In this document: positions 29,254-38,986 of the stretch, piece after piece
Layout: the number at the start of each line of letters is the position of its first letter
Numbering within the stretch: the first letter of the stretch is position 1
NCBI GenBank assembly: GCA_028101545.1
Contig: JAOHKZ010000009.1
Location: forward strand, 1 to 64,000
DNA length: 64,000 nt
From: Opitutales bacterium
GTDB lineage: Bacteria; Verrucomicrobiota; Verrucomicrobiia; Opitutales; Seribacteraceae
Direction: 5' to 3'
Translations under genes and position numbers: made by a program
The notes under the pieces: model-generated
Seen by the model: only the letters and a program-made list of their open reading frames with translations
Databases searched by the model: none
Told to the model about the DNA's origin: nothing

Positions 29254-29850
29254 GAGATCAAGAATCGTTCTTCGTTCCAAAGCATTTCTTAAGGTCATTT
29301 CGTCTGCAAATGTTACCCCTCCACCACTGGGCAAACCAAAGCCAATCCTGCTCACTTTTACATCCAATTTTCCGACTATTTCATCTTGGATATAATGACA
29401 AGTGGCTTCGCTTTCCAAATCATTCCCTAAAGCCAAAATTAACTCCTTAACGCCCCCTGTACTTATTCGATCTTTAAGTGAATTAAGATTAAGCTTATCT
29501 GGACCAACTCCACGCAACGGTGAAAGTTTCCCTTGCAAAACATGATATTGCCCTCGATAAGCACTGGAACGTTCTATTGCAAATAAATCGGGCACTCTTT
29601 CAACAACACAAACTGATTCAATTTCTCGTTCAACATCAGAACAAATTGTACAAGTTTTTTCCTCTGATAAATTACCACAAGTTTCGCATGGACCGATAGT
29701 CGAGGATGCTTCCTGAAGATATCCGACAAGTTGTTCGAGCTTTTCCGATTTTTCGACTAATAGATGCAGAGCAATTCTCTCAGCTGAACGAAAACCCAAT
29801 CCGGGTAAACTTTTTAATAAGCGAACTAACTGGTCGTAACCAGGAGTCAC
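29245..29850 (-). CDS. recR: Recombination protein RecR
   Basis: LPGLGFRSAERIALHLL, CETCGNLSEEKTCTICSD zinc finger, VVERVPDLFAIE, GFGLPSGGGVTFADEMTL. Confidence 0.96.
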   Translation of the reverse strand: MTPGYDQLVRLLKSLPGLGFRSAERIALHLLVEKSEKLEQLVGYLQEASSTIGPCETCGNLSEEKTCTICSDVEREIESVCVVERVPDLFAIERSSAYRGQYHVLQGKLSPLRGVGPDKLNLNSLKDRISTGGVKELILALGNDLESEATCHYIQDEIVGKLDVKVSRIGFGLPSGGGVTFADEMTLRNALERRTILDLLK

Positions 29851-29861
29851 AATTTCAAAAG

Positions 29862-30170
29862 TTAAAAGAGGCCCGGCATTTGCATTCCGCCGGTTAAACC
29901 ACTCATTGCGTCGTCATTTTTCTTCTTGGCCTGTTCAGTGGCATCCTGAAGTGCCTGTAGGATTGCCTCTGAGATAAAATCAGCGTCTTCCTTAAGAAAC
30001 TCTGGATCTAGTTTAAAATCCTTAAATTCTCCTTGGCCAGAAATTTTAATAGAAACTGCGCCTCCTCCTCCTGAGACCTCGATTGTTTCCTCAGATAAAA
30101 GTGACTGAGCCTCTTCCATCTTTTGCTGCATTTTTTGAGCCTGTTTGAGTAATTTGCCAACGCCAACCAT
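29862..30170 (-). CDS. YbaB/EbfC family nucleoid-associated protein
   Basis: Small, LLKQAQKMQQKMEEAQ...EVSGGGGAVSIKISGQGEFKDFKLDPEFL; adjacent to recR. Confidence 0.95.
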   Translation of the reverse strand: MVGVGKLLKQAQKMQQKMEEAQSLLSEETIEVSGGGGAVSIKISGQGEFKDFKLDPEFLKEDADFISEAILQALQDATEQAKKKNDDAMSGLTGGMQMPGLF

Positions 30171-30192
30171 AAGAATAAGAAAAAGATTTAAA

Positions 30193-31059
30193 TTACAAAG
30201 ATTCTAAAATAGATTTGTATCCCATCTGATAATTAGAATATGAGGGGGACCAAAACAACTCATCCAAGATTCTATTATTAGAAATTTTACGATTGGGAGC
30301 AGTCTCAGATTCATTTCCCTCAAAACCAGGAGAAGGCAAGTCCAATTTTTCTGCTAACCATGTAACTATTTGACCTCTAGTTGGGTGATTGCCATCACTA
30401 ATATTGTAGATTCTTCCGATGTTCGTTGAATTTGCACTAAGACAAGTTAAAATTGCATCTACTGCATCATCCCTATGGATTAGATTTAATATGCGATCTT
30501 CATTTCCTTTAATGATCGTACCACTCTTAATTTTGTCGATAAGCAAATGGCGCCCAGGACCATACAGTCCGGCAAGCCTTAGTACAAAACTCCGTGTTAT
30601 CGATGGAACTGGAGGAAAACACTTTTGTTCAGCAGCAAGAAGTAAACCTCCTTTTTCAGAAACTCCTAAACAAGAAGCAGTTTCATCTACCAAGCGCTTT
30701 CCACTTTGTGGATAAACTGAAATGCTGCTCGTAAAAATATAACTACCAACCTTACCCTGCTCTAACCATTTCATAACTGAATCTTGCCCTTCAACATATG
30801 AAGTAATGTAGCCCTCAGGATCACTTGATGAAGCTCCAACACAATTAACGACAAAATCTTGATTAGCATCTAAATGATGATGCCAGTCATCGTTTTGAAT
30901 TTGGGATTCAATAACTTTTGAAACTCCCATTGAACGCAATTTTGAAGCTGTATTCGGATTTCGAGTGAGAGCTGCAACTTGCCATCCTTTGCCAAGGCAA
31001 ACTTTGGCAAGAGCGGAACCTAAATATCCGCAACCTAAAATTGTTATTTTGCTGTTCAC
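30193..31059 (-). CDS. NAD(P)-dependent epimerase/dehydratase, SDR family
   Basis: ITILGCGYLGSALAKVCLGKGWQVAALTRN, YIFTSSISVYPQSGKRLVDE, IYNISDGNHPTRGQI. Confidence 0.88.
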   Translation of the reverse strand: MNSKITILGCGYLGSALAKVCLGKGWQVAALTRNPNTASKLRSMGVSKVIESQIQNDDWHHHLDANQDFVVNCVGASSSDPEGYITSYVEGQDSVMKWLEQGKVGSYIFTSSISVYPQSGKRLVDETASCLGVSEKGGLLLAAEQKCFPPVPSITRSFVLRLAGLYGPGRHLLIDKIKSGTIIKGNEDRILNLIHRDDAVDAILTCLSANSTNIGRIYNISDGNHPTRGQIVTWLAEKLDLPSPGFEGNESETAPNRKISNNRILDELFWSPSYSNYQMGYKSILESL

Positions 31060-31158
31060 TAGTTACTTTATATCTAAATTTTACTATAAAAGTCAAGTTT
31101 GAGTCTGCTCAACGATCTTGCTTGAACTTATAGCCTTTTTGACTGTAGAAGGTTCAAT

Positions 31159-31635
31159 ATGCACATTTTATTTGTTTGTTGGGGAAATATTTGCAGATCA
31201 CCCGCCGCAGAGGCAACTTTTCGCAAACTCTTAAAAGAAAGATCTTTGGAAGAAGAAATTACCTGTGATTCTGCGGGAACTATTGCTCAACATCATGGCA
31301 ACCCACCAGATCCAAGAATGCAAAAAGCAGCAAAAGCACGAGCCTTACCGATAGGCGGAACTGCAAGAATCGCAAATGATCAGGATTTTCATAAAGCCGA
31401 CTTATTGCTAACCATGGACAATTTTAATTTTTCGGAGCTCTCCAAGCTTGCTCCTGAATCGTCTTTGGTCTCGAAAATTAAACCTTTCTGTGATTATGTT
31501 CAACCCGATGTAAATGAAGTCCCTGATCCATACTATGGTGGAGAATCTGGCTTTGAAAATGTCCTCAATTTACTCGAAGAAGGATGCTTCAATCTACTCA
31601 ACGAACTGGAAGAAAAACTAACTTCCAAAAAGTAA
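31159..31635 (+). CDS. Low-molecular-weight protein-tyrosine phosphatase
   Basis: LFVCWGNICRSPAAEATF (CX5R P-loop), VPDPYYGGESGFENV. Confidence 0.95.
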   Translation: MHILFVCWGNICRSPAAEATFRKLLKERSLEEEITCDSAGTIAQHHGNPPDPRMQKAAKARALPIGGTARIANDQDFHKADLLLTMDNFNFSELSKLAPESSLVSKIKPFCDYVQPDVNEVPDPYYGGESGFENVLNLLEEGCFNLLNELEEKLTSKK

Positions 31636-31654
31636 TTAAAGAAGTTTCTACCTT

Positions 31655-32530
31655 GTGGAAAACCTGTCATTCATATGCGATGCCATTTCCCAAAAAACGG
31701 GACGACCATTTAGGCTTAGAAAAAAAAATTCTCTTTCTGGCGGATGTATTAATCAGTGCTTTCAATTAGAAGGAAATGATTCATCTTTTTTTCTCAAACA
31801 AAATAGAAAGTCTTTCCTTACATTCTTCGAAGCTGAAGCCCTTGCCTTGGATGAGATCAAAAAAACGGATAGCGTTCGAGTGCCCGAAGTAATTACTTTT
31901 GGAACAACGGATGATTCATCCTTCCTGGTTTTGGAATTTATCCCTGAAGGTTTATCCAATAACGAGGGGCAAAGGAAACTCGGAATACAACTCGCCACGC
32001 TGCACAAAATACAAAAACCCTATTTCGGATGGCAGTGTGATAATTGTATTGGTGCGACCCCGCAACCAAATCCATTGACTCAAGATTGGATTTCATTTTA
32101 CCGGAATTCACGACTGGTTCATCAATTTAATTTAGCTCACCAAAAAAGTGTTGTTTTTGACGGAGAAGACACTCTTATCAACAATTTGGAATTTTTCTTT
32201 CATGACTATTCTCCCCACCCCTCTCTTTTACATGGAGATTTATGGGGAGGAAATACTGGGTACACAAGTGAAGGAGGCCCTTTTATTTTTGACCCTGCTT
32301 CGTACTATGGTGACAGGGAAAGTGACCTTGCATTTACTTACATGTTTGGAGGATTTAATTCTTCCTTTTACCAGGGATACGAAGAAACCTTTCCGCTTCA
32401 CAAAGGATTTTCCATTCGCAAAATTCTCTACAACCTATACCACGAATTAAACCACTTTAATTTATTTGGAGGAGGATACGCCGACTCTGCACAATCAAGT
32501 ATTAATCAATTGATCCAAAAACTACCTTGA
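31655..32530 (+). CDS. Fructosamine kinase / aminoglycoside phosphotransferase-like kinase
   Basis: LEFIPEG, FGWQCDNCIGATPQPN, SLLHGDLWGGNTGYTSEGGPFIFDPASYYGDRESDLAFTYMFGGF. Confidence 0.92.
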   Translation: MENLSFICDAISQKTGRPFRLRKKNSLSGGCINQCFQLEGNDSSFFLKQNRKSFLTFFEAEALALDEIKKTDSVRVPEVITFGTTDDSSFLVLEFIPEGLSNNEGQRKLGIQLATLHKIQKPYFGWQCDNCIGATPQPNPLTQDWISFYRNSRLVHQFNLAHQKSVVFDGEDTLINNLEFFFHDYSPHPSLLHGDLWGGNTGYTSEGGPFIFDPASYYGDRESDLAFTYMFGGFNSSFYQGYEETFPLHKGFSIRKILYNLYHELNHFNLFGGGYADSAQSSINQLIQKLP

Positions 32531-33072
32531 AAGAAGATTTAGATAAAATTCTACTAACACAGGAAATCATTGATAAACGAGTGCAGGAACTTGGCTCGGC
32601 AATCGACTTACATTATCGTGATAAAGAAATTGTAATCATAACCCTACTTGATGGTGCCATAGTTTTCACGGCTGATCTGATTCGCAATCTGGCAATTCCT
32701 TTACACTTGGACTGCCTTCGCGTATCTAGCTATGGAAATTCAACTGCCCCTGAAACCGCTCCCAGAATTTTAAGTTCACTTAAGTCAGATGTTAAAGGAA
32801 AGCATGTGCTATTAGTTGATGATATACTGGATACAGGCAACACCCTGCAAAGCGTGCACGATGAAGTCTCCTCAAAATTACCTGCATCGGTACATAGCTG
32901 TGTATTTCTTGATAAACCGGACAGAAGGGAAAATGGATTTAAGGCCGATTGGTCAGGATTTTCAATACCAGATGAATTTGTTGTCGGATATGGACTTGAT
33001 TATGCCGGCAAATACAGACAACTCCCTTATGTTGGGACATTAAAACCTTCCGTTTACAACAAAGATTCTTGA
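32527..33072 (+). CDS. hpt: Hypoxanthine phosphoribosyltransferase
   Basis: LLDGAIVFTADLIR, HVLLVDDILDTGNTLQSV PRPP motif, DEFVVGYGLDYAGKYRQLPYVG. Confidence 0.96.
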   Translation: MKEDLDKILLTQEIIDKRVQELGSAIDLHYRDKEIVIITLLDGAIVFTADLIRNLAIPLHLDCLRVSSYGNSTAPETAPRILSSLKSDVKGKHVLLVDDILDTGNTLQSVHDEVSSKLPASVHSCVFLDKPDRRENGFKADWSGFSIPDEFVVGYGLDYAGKYRQLPYVGTLKPSVYNKDS

Positions 33073-33082
33073 ACTAAAAAAA

Positions 33083-33685
33083 TTGAAAAACCCACTTAGA
33101 CAAACTTACGATTGGACTCTCTCATTAGCAAAAAAAAAGACATCCAGTATTTGGCTTGCCTGTATTTCATTTGCTGAAGCCAGTTTTTTTCCCATCCCGC
33201 CCGATGTACTGCTCATTCCTCTATGCCTAGGCGCCATTCGAAAAGCATTATTTTTTGCATCCGTCTGCTCCATTGCCTCGGTTCTTGGTGGACTTGCAGG
33301 CTACGCCCTTGGTCATTTTTCTTGGGATGGATTGCAGGTATACTTTTACGAGTATGTTCCAGGTTTCACCGAAGAAAAATTTATCCAAATTTCAAACTGG
33401 TATGAGGAATGGGGATGGCCCTTAGTATTCCTCGCTGGATTTTCTCCCATTCCATATAAAATTTTCACAATTGCAAGTGGGGTTATGGGCATGGCCATTC
33501 TACCTTTTATCTTAGCCTCAGCAATAAGCCGTTCGGCACGTTTTTTTCTCGTTGCCATTCTAATTGCCAAGTTCGGGGAACCAATGAAGGGGCTAATTGA
33601 CAAACACTTTAACAAAATGGCTTTAGCTTTCGGCCTTCTTTTGGTTGGTGGTTTCTTAATTTTAAAAGTGCTAATCAAGCACTGA
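33083..33685 (+). CDS. YqaA/DedA-like membrane protein
   Basis: FAEASFFPIPPDVLLIPLCL, GGLAGYALGHF, AGFSPIPYKIFTIASGVMGMAI. Confidence 0.88.
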   Translation: MKNPLRQTYDWTLSLAKKKTSSIWLACISFAEASFFPIPPDVLLIPLCLGAIRKALFFASVCSIASVLGGLAGYALGHFSWDGLQVYFYEYVPGFTEEKFIQISNWYEEWGWPLVFLAGFSPIPYKIFTIASGVMGMAILPFILASAISRSARFFLVAILIAKFGEPMKGLIDKHFNKMALAFGLLLVGGFLILKVLIKH

Positions 33686-33701
33686 ATCATTTTTCGAGAG
33701 A

Positions 33702-34304
33702 CTATAAGTTAACCCCAGTAACCCCGTTACTGAAACACCTTCGACACAAGGAAATATAGCGTTCATTTCCACCAATCTCAATCTGTTCGCCAGCGGTTTC
33801 CTTGACACCAAATGAAGTAATTCGGGCATTCATTGTAGCCTTCTTTCCACAATGACAAATGGTTTTTATCTCCCTAATTTCATCTGCCCACGCCATCAAA
33901 AATTTACTTCCTTCAAAAACCTCACCTTTAAAATCAGTCCGGATGCCATAAGTTAAAACGGGAATGCCCAAATGATCCACCGTTTTGGTTAACTCTTCCA
34001 CTTGTTTTCTTTTTAAAAATTGGGCTTCATCCACAAGTATACAACCAAGTTGGTTGATGAGATGTTGATCGTGAATAATTTCATAAAGATCATCATCTGC
34101 AGAAAATGGAATGGCATTCTTTTTAATGCCAATTCTGGAGCTAATGACTCCACTACCCTCTCGATCATCCAATTTAGCAGTAAATAAAAGAGCCTTCATC
34201 CCCCGCTCTATATAATTATGGTCGGCCTGTAGAAGAGCAGTCGACTTGCCTGCATTCATGGAAGAATAGTGAAAATAAAGTTTTGCCATTTGAAACTTAA
34301 GCAA
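33702..34304 (-). CDS. tdk: Thymidine kinase
   Basis: LYFHYSSMNAGKSTALLQ, CILVDEAQFLKRKQVEEL, YGIRTDFKGEVFEGS, CHCGKKATMNARI. Confidence 0.96.
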   Translation of the reverse strand: MLKFQMAKLYFHYSSMNAGKSTALLQADHNYIERGMKALLFTAKLDDREGSGVISSRIGIKKNAIPFSADDDLYEIIHDQHLINQLGCILVDEAQFLKRKQVEELTKTVDHLGIPVLTYGIRTDFKGEVFEGSKFLMAWADEIREIKTICHCGKKATMNARITSFGVKETAGEQIEIGGNERYISLCRRCFSNGVTGVNL

Positions 34305-34329
34305 AACTACACTTAAGATTATAGAAAGA

Positions 34330-35943
34330 TCAAACTTCTTCTGTCTTCAATCTCTCCATATATTCGGATACATTGCAGGTGAGCATACGAGTTTTGTTGG
34401 GAGATACTTCCAATACTTTGGTAACCACGCTATCAAGAAAAGATCTATCATGACTCACGATTAAGGCCGTTCCATCAAAAATATTTAACGCCTCCTGCAG
34501 AACTTCTTTACTACGAATATCCAAGTGATTGGTAGGTTCATCCATAATTAAAAAATTACATGGCATCATCAAAAGTTTAGCCAATGCTACCCTATTTCGC
34601 TCACCACCTGAAAGAACTGAAGTTTTTTTGAACACATCATTACCACTAAAAAGAAGAGCACCCAAAGCAGCCCTTGGATTAGCATCTGGATTGTCATGCA
34701 AAACTTCCTCTACTTCTGCAAGCACTTCATTATCAGGATTCAATTCCTCAGCCTGATGCTGTGCAAAATATCCAATTACCGTATTAACTCCCACATCTCT
34801 GACACCATCCTGAAAAGGCTCCACACCGGCAAGAATACGAGCCAAGGTAGACTTACCTGCCCCATTCACCCCCACTACCGCGATTCGATCTCCTTTCTCA
34901 ATACGAAGATCCAATCCGTTAAATACCTCCAAGTCATCATAAGCTTTTCTTAAGCCCTCAATTTCAACAACCTTGTGACTTGCAGGGGGAGAAGGAGGAA
35001 AGCGAAAATAAATTTTTTTCTCATCCGCTTCGGGTTTTACTATCTCCATTTTTTCCAAAGCCTTTATTCGACTCTGCACCATCGCCGCTTTTTTGATATT
35101 TGAACGAAAGCGGTTGATAAATTCTTTTTCTTTTTCAATTTCCTTCTTTTGGCTTACATAAGCCTTCCTTTGTCTTTCCTTACGGGCGGCACTTTCCTTG
35201 AGATAAAATGTATAGTTTCCCTTATAATTTATTAATCTGCCCATCTTCAATTCCATCGTTCTTTCAGTAACGGATTCAAGGAAAGCTCGATCATGAGAGA
35301 TAACTAAAATTGCACCTTGGTAATGTTTCAGATAATGTTCCAGCCAATTTTGTGCGACCACATCCAAATGGTTAGTCGGTTCATCAAGAATTAACAAAGA
35401 AGGCTCCTGTAAAAGTAATTTGCCCAATGCAATCCTCATCTGCCACCCGCCGGAAAACTCATCCAAAGATCGATTCATATCTTCTTTGGAAAAACCCATC
35501 CCGGAAAACACCCGGTCAATACGCGCATTCATTTTCTCTGGTTCAAAAGCAGAAAGTTGTTCCTCCCAAGCTCCCATCATATCAATTAAATCATAAAATT
35601 GATCTGTATCCGGCTCCATTTCTCCAAGTTCTGCCTCGGCTTCATCCAATTTTGCTTTTATGGCATTGGCATCAGTAAAAGCCTTTCCTGCTTCTTCTTT
35701 TAATGTGCACCCAGAAACAGATATTCCATCCTGAGGCAAATACCCAACAGTGGCATAATCCGGTTTTTCAATGCTTCCTGAATCAGGAGTTTCTTCCTCC
35801 ATTAACAAACGTAAAAGAGTTGTTTTACCAGAACCATTCGAGCCAACCAATGCAATCCGGTCGCGTGGTCCAATCGTCTCTGAAATTTCCTTGAATAAGA
35901 CTTTTGCTCCGTAAGATAGATTTACCTCCTTGATTAAAAACAT
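34330..35943 (-). CDS. ABC-F family ATPase
   Basis: Two ABC cassettes: GSNGSGKTTLLRL / LDEFSGGWQMRIALGKLLL / LLILDEPTNHLD and GVNGAGKSTLARIL / LSGGERNRVALAKLL / FLIMDEPTNHLD; no TM segments. Confidence 0.95.
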   Translation of the reverse strand: MFLIKEVNLSYGAKVLFKEISETIGPRDRIALVGSNGSGKTTLLRLLMEEETPDSGSIEKPDYATVGYLPQDGISVSGCTLKEEAGKAFTDANAIKAKLDEAEAELGEMEPDTDQFYDLIDMMGAWEEQLSAFEPEKMNARIDRVFSGMGFSKEDMNRSLDEFSGGWQMRIALGKLLLQEPSLLILDEPTNHLDVVAQNWLEHYLKHYQGAILVISHDRAFLESVTERTMELKMGRLINYKGNYTFYLKESAARKERQRKAYVSQKKEIEKEKEFINRFRSNIKKAAMVQSRIKALEKMEIVKPEADEKKIYFRFPPSPPASHKVVEIEGLRKAYDDLEVFNGLDLRIEKGDRIAVVGVNGAGKSTLARILAGVEPFQDGVRDVGVNTVIGYFAQHQAEELNPDNEVLAEVEEVLHDNPDANPRAALGALLFSGNDVFKKTSVLSGGERNRVALAKLLMMPCNFLIMDEPTNHLDIRSKEVLQEALNIFDGTALIVSHDRSFLDSVVTKVLEVSPNKTRMLTCNVSEYMERLKTEEV

Positions 35944-36023
35944 AGCCCCAACATCAAATCGCTTCCACTCAAAACGGCAACATCATTAATAAACTCTTAC
36001 ATAATTGAAAACTCGATTTTCTT

Positions 36024-37184
36024 TTACCCAAGAACCTTTCCAACTGGTTTTCTTAGGGCAATACAAATGGGTATAATAGCAACCAAAGAAGCAAACCCTA
36101 ATAGAACGAGGAGGTAAAAATTTCCGGAGATTTCATAGGGATTAAAAATTGCCAAGTCCAAAAACTCAGAATCAAAACCCGCTTTCCTGAAGACAACACC
36201 ATGAAAGACCTGAGCCAATTGAACCGCACCAAGAAATGAAATAAAAAGCAATAACAACCCTTCAACCAAATACCTGATGATTAAATGGATCGAATGTAAA
36301 CCAAAACTTTTAAACAACGCTGTCGCGAAAATATTTTGCCGGTACTCAAAAACTGCAATTGAGCCAAAAATAAGTACGATTAACAAGCCAACAAACCCAC
36401 CTCCAATTACTTGTGCCTTATTACGGATATCTCTTATTCCATCAAGTTCACCGACCCATTTTATTGGGCTGGATAATTCATATCGGTCAAACCCCTCTTT
36501 CTTCAATAAAGCTTCGGTTACCTCTATTATATCAATCAGATCTACAGAATCATCGGAAAGAAATAATATAGATTCCTGCACTGAAAATTGATCAAAAACC
36601 GCAGCCATTGATTCGGGAATAAAGAGCAACGGATCATTTAAGCTTATAAAACGTAAAATACTTGGAGGCTTAACGACCTCCGCATCAAAGAACAACTTCC
36701 ATACTTTTACCCGTTCTACCATTGCCTCGGGATAACCATAAGCTGCAAGAAAAACTGGGCCCTGTGATCCATCCCATCCCATCAAGGAATTAAGCCCTGG
36801 AATCGAATGATCATTATAGATGATAACTTTCGCTCTTTTTTTATTCGATAACTCAGCATTCACATAAAGTGAGGAAAACGGGAGATAAGTACCCACCTCG
36901 CTAAGGGATGATAATAATTGATCCAATGAAGGGCGAACCTCAGTTTTGCTAAATCCGGTAGATCTTAAAATCATTGTATTTAAACCAAAACTCTCGATCT
37001 TTTTTTCAACTGCTTTTTCCGTCAGAACAAAACTTGCCTGCATCAAGAGAAAAAACAGGCATAAAGAAATAGCAATTAAAACCCGGGCAAAAACAGCACC
37101 CGGTGTTTCAAGCCACCTCTTTAAGATGTCTTTCGACAGGTAAACGAAGATTAAAATCAATGATCTCATTCGCAATTTCTTCAA
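36024..37184 (-). CDS. ABC transporter permease (FtsX/MacB-like)
   Basis: N-terminal TM, large extracytoplasmic domain, then three TM helices (FVGLLIVLIFGSIAVFEYRQNIFATALFKSFG...). Start uncertain; overlaps the ATPase gene. Confidence 0.85.
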   Translation of the reverse strand: MKKLRMRSLILIFVYLSKDILKRWLETPGAVFARVLIAISLCLFFLLMQASFVLTEKAVEKKIESFGLNTMILRSTGFSKTEVRPSLDQLLSSLSEVGTYLPFSSLYVNAELSNKKRAKVIIYNDHSIPGLNSLMGWDGSQGPVFLAAYGYPEAMVERVKVWKLFFDAEVVKPPSILRFISLNDPLLFIPESMAAVFDQFSVQESILFLSDDSVDLIDIIEVTEALLKKEGFDRYELSSPIKWVGELDGIRDIRNKAQVIGGGFVGLLIVLIFGSIAVFEYRQNIFATALFKSFGLHSIHLIIRYLVEGLLLLFISFLGAVQLAQVFHGVVFRKAGFDSEFLDLAIFNPYEISGNFYLLVLLGFASLVAIIPICIALRKPVGKVLG

Positions 37185-37776
37185 GGCGATGATCGTGACT
37201 GGAAAGAATACAAAAGCAGTTCCTAGGTAAAGAGGAATCTAAAAGTTTCTTGATTACTTTTGTATTATCATCATCCAATCCGGATGTGGGCTCATCCAAA
37301 AGTAAAACCTTGGGGCTCTTCACAAGTGCTCGAGCAATGGCAGCCCTTTGCTGTTGCCCACCGGAAAGTGCACCCGGTTTTTTCTTTCTCAAATCAGAGA
37401 GCCCAAGCTTTCCAAATAACAAATCACTACGCTCTTTGGCGACTTTTTTCGAGATTCCAGCCAGACTGCAAACCAAATTCAAATTTCCAGATAGATTTGC
37501 CAGAGGCAAAAGGTTTAACTGTTGGAAGACAAAGCCCAGTCCTTCTCTCTGAAACCTCTTACTCGGCTTATGCCATGGAGCAGGCAAACGAATTGTCCCC
37601 TTCTGCGGAGCAAGATATCCTGCAATTAGTTTGAGTAATGTTGATTTCCCGCAACCTGAGTATCCCTTAATTAAGGATATACCCGGTTTAAAAGAATGAG
37701 AAAACGAATCAAAAATAAATTCCTTACCATACCTAAAGGAAATATTCGTACATTTAATTTTTCCTCCATCTGTCAT
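37108..37776 (-). CDS. ABC transporter ATP-binding protein (LolD/MacB-like)
   Basis: LIKGYSGCGKSTLLKLIAGYL, LGFVFQQLNLLP, LSGGQQQRAAIARALVKSPKVLLLDEPTSGLD. Confidence 0.93.
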   Translation of the reverse strand: MTDGGKIKCTNISFRYGKEFIFDSFSHSFKPGISLIKGYSGCGKSTLLKLIAGYLAPQKGTIRLPAPWHKPSKRFQREGLGFVFQQLNLLPLANLSGNLNLVCSLAGISKKVAKERSDLLFGKLGLSDLRKKKPGALSGGQQQRAAIARALVKSPKVLLLDEPTSGLDDDNTKVIKKLLDSSLPRNCFCILSSHDHRLEEIANEIIDFNLRLPVERHLKEVA

Positions 37777-37785
37777 GGCATCATT

Positions 37786-38952
37786 CTATTCTTCTGCAAT
37801 CTTTGCGATTGCGATTGAATAAAGTCCCACATCTAAAAGCTCATACCCCGGACATACACTTGTGACAAGCTCTGCCCAACCTCCTAACCTAAACACTTTT
37901 GGGTTCAAACTAACAAGAAGAAATTTTGGCACCATACGAGCAGATCTAGAAAGTTTTAAATAGAGCATTCCATCTGTCCGACCACCCAGTTGATTCCTAA
38001 GTGCCAAGTTATCCTTCGGATCAAATTTAAAAGAGTAAATCAATTCCTCGCCTCCCGACACTTCCTTACTCGAACTCTTCAAATATTTCCCAATGATATT
38101 CCCACGAGATGATTTCACTTCTAATTCTAACATATTTTTGGCATACAATCTCCAATCGGGGTCCATGATTGGAACCTGTCCGTGCAATTCTCTTAAATCA
38201 CGGAGTAAAGCGACATCCATTCCTGCCTGAATATAATTTTTCTCACCTTCAACATATGGGAATAGAAAATCAAGTTCCCCATCAAATGGCACCGTTAAAT
38301 ATGCCTCCTGCATTCGCATTTCAAATTGCATTTTTCTAAGTTCAAATTTCTTTTTAATTTCACCCAGCTCAAGCTCTTCCTTTCTTTCTGATTCCACAAA
38401 AGAAAGCATCCCCTTTACTTGATTTTCATGAGATGCCAAGGTTTCTAAATAGGCTTTTAAATCATCTGTTTGGTTAACATCATCTCTTTTTGCCGACTGA
38501 AAAAGCTCCCTGTATTTTTCTGGATTTGCCAACATTTGCTCGGTGAGCGAGCGCTCTCCCTCAATTTTGGCCAGTTGATTTTGAAACTGTTCAATCTGCG
38601 ACCTTCTCTGCAAATGCCATTGAGGAATATCTTTTTCCTTCAACAATGATTCGCTCATTACCATTAACTCCTGATCGAGCTCTAATCTTGCTGTATCAAT
38701 TCCACCTAATCGATCTCCCAGTTTAAAAGATGCCGATTTATAAGGAACATCTAATTCAAAGAGTCCAGTCGAACCGGCTTTCATTTTATATTCCCTTAAC
38801 GGAGTAACCTTGAGAGAAACTTTTCCAATAAGTATTCGATCACTTTCTTTAAATCCTGTGGGATTCAAAGTTTGGATGGGCTTTTTTTCTGATTGGGAAA
38901 AACCCATTGAAAATAAAAAAAGAAATGGAAAGACTATGCAGCTTAGTTTCAT
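37786..38952 (-). CDS. Periplasmic adaptor-like subunit of ABC export system
   Basis: Signal peptide from MKLSCIVFPFLFLFSMGFSQ (ATG 38952; track start 39054), long coiled coil, flanked by ATPase and TolC-like genes. Confidence 0.72.
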   Translation of the reverse strand: MKLSCIVFPFLFLFSMGFSQSEKKPIQTLNPTGFKESDRILIGKVSLKVTPLREYKMKAGSTGLFELDVPYKSASFKLGDRLGGIDTARLELDQELMVMSESLLKEKDIPQWHLQRRSQIEQFQNQLAKIEGERSLTEQMLANPEKYRELFQSAKRDDVNQTDDLKAYLETLASHENQVKGMLSFVESERKEELELGEIKKKFELRKMQFEMRMQEAYLTVPFDGELDFLFPYVEGEKNYIQAGMDVALLRDLRELHGQVPIMDPDWRLYAKNMLELEVKSSRGNIIGKYLKSSSKEVSGGEELIYSFKFDPKDNLALRNQLGGRTDGMLYLKLSRSARMVPKFLLVSLNPKVFRLGGWAELVTSVCPGYELLDVGLYSIAIAKIAEE

Positions 38953-38986
38953 AGCTAATATATTCCTTGGTACATGTTGTACTAGT

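Noticed and set aside
31584-31769. Small plus-strand ORF bridging the phosphatase and fructosamine kinase genes
   Set aside because: Overlaps both genes out of frame and has no motif; the 31655 frame is clearly the kinase.
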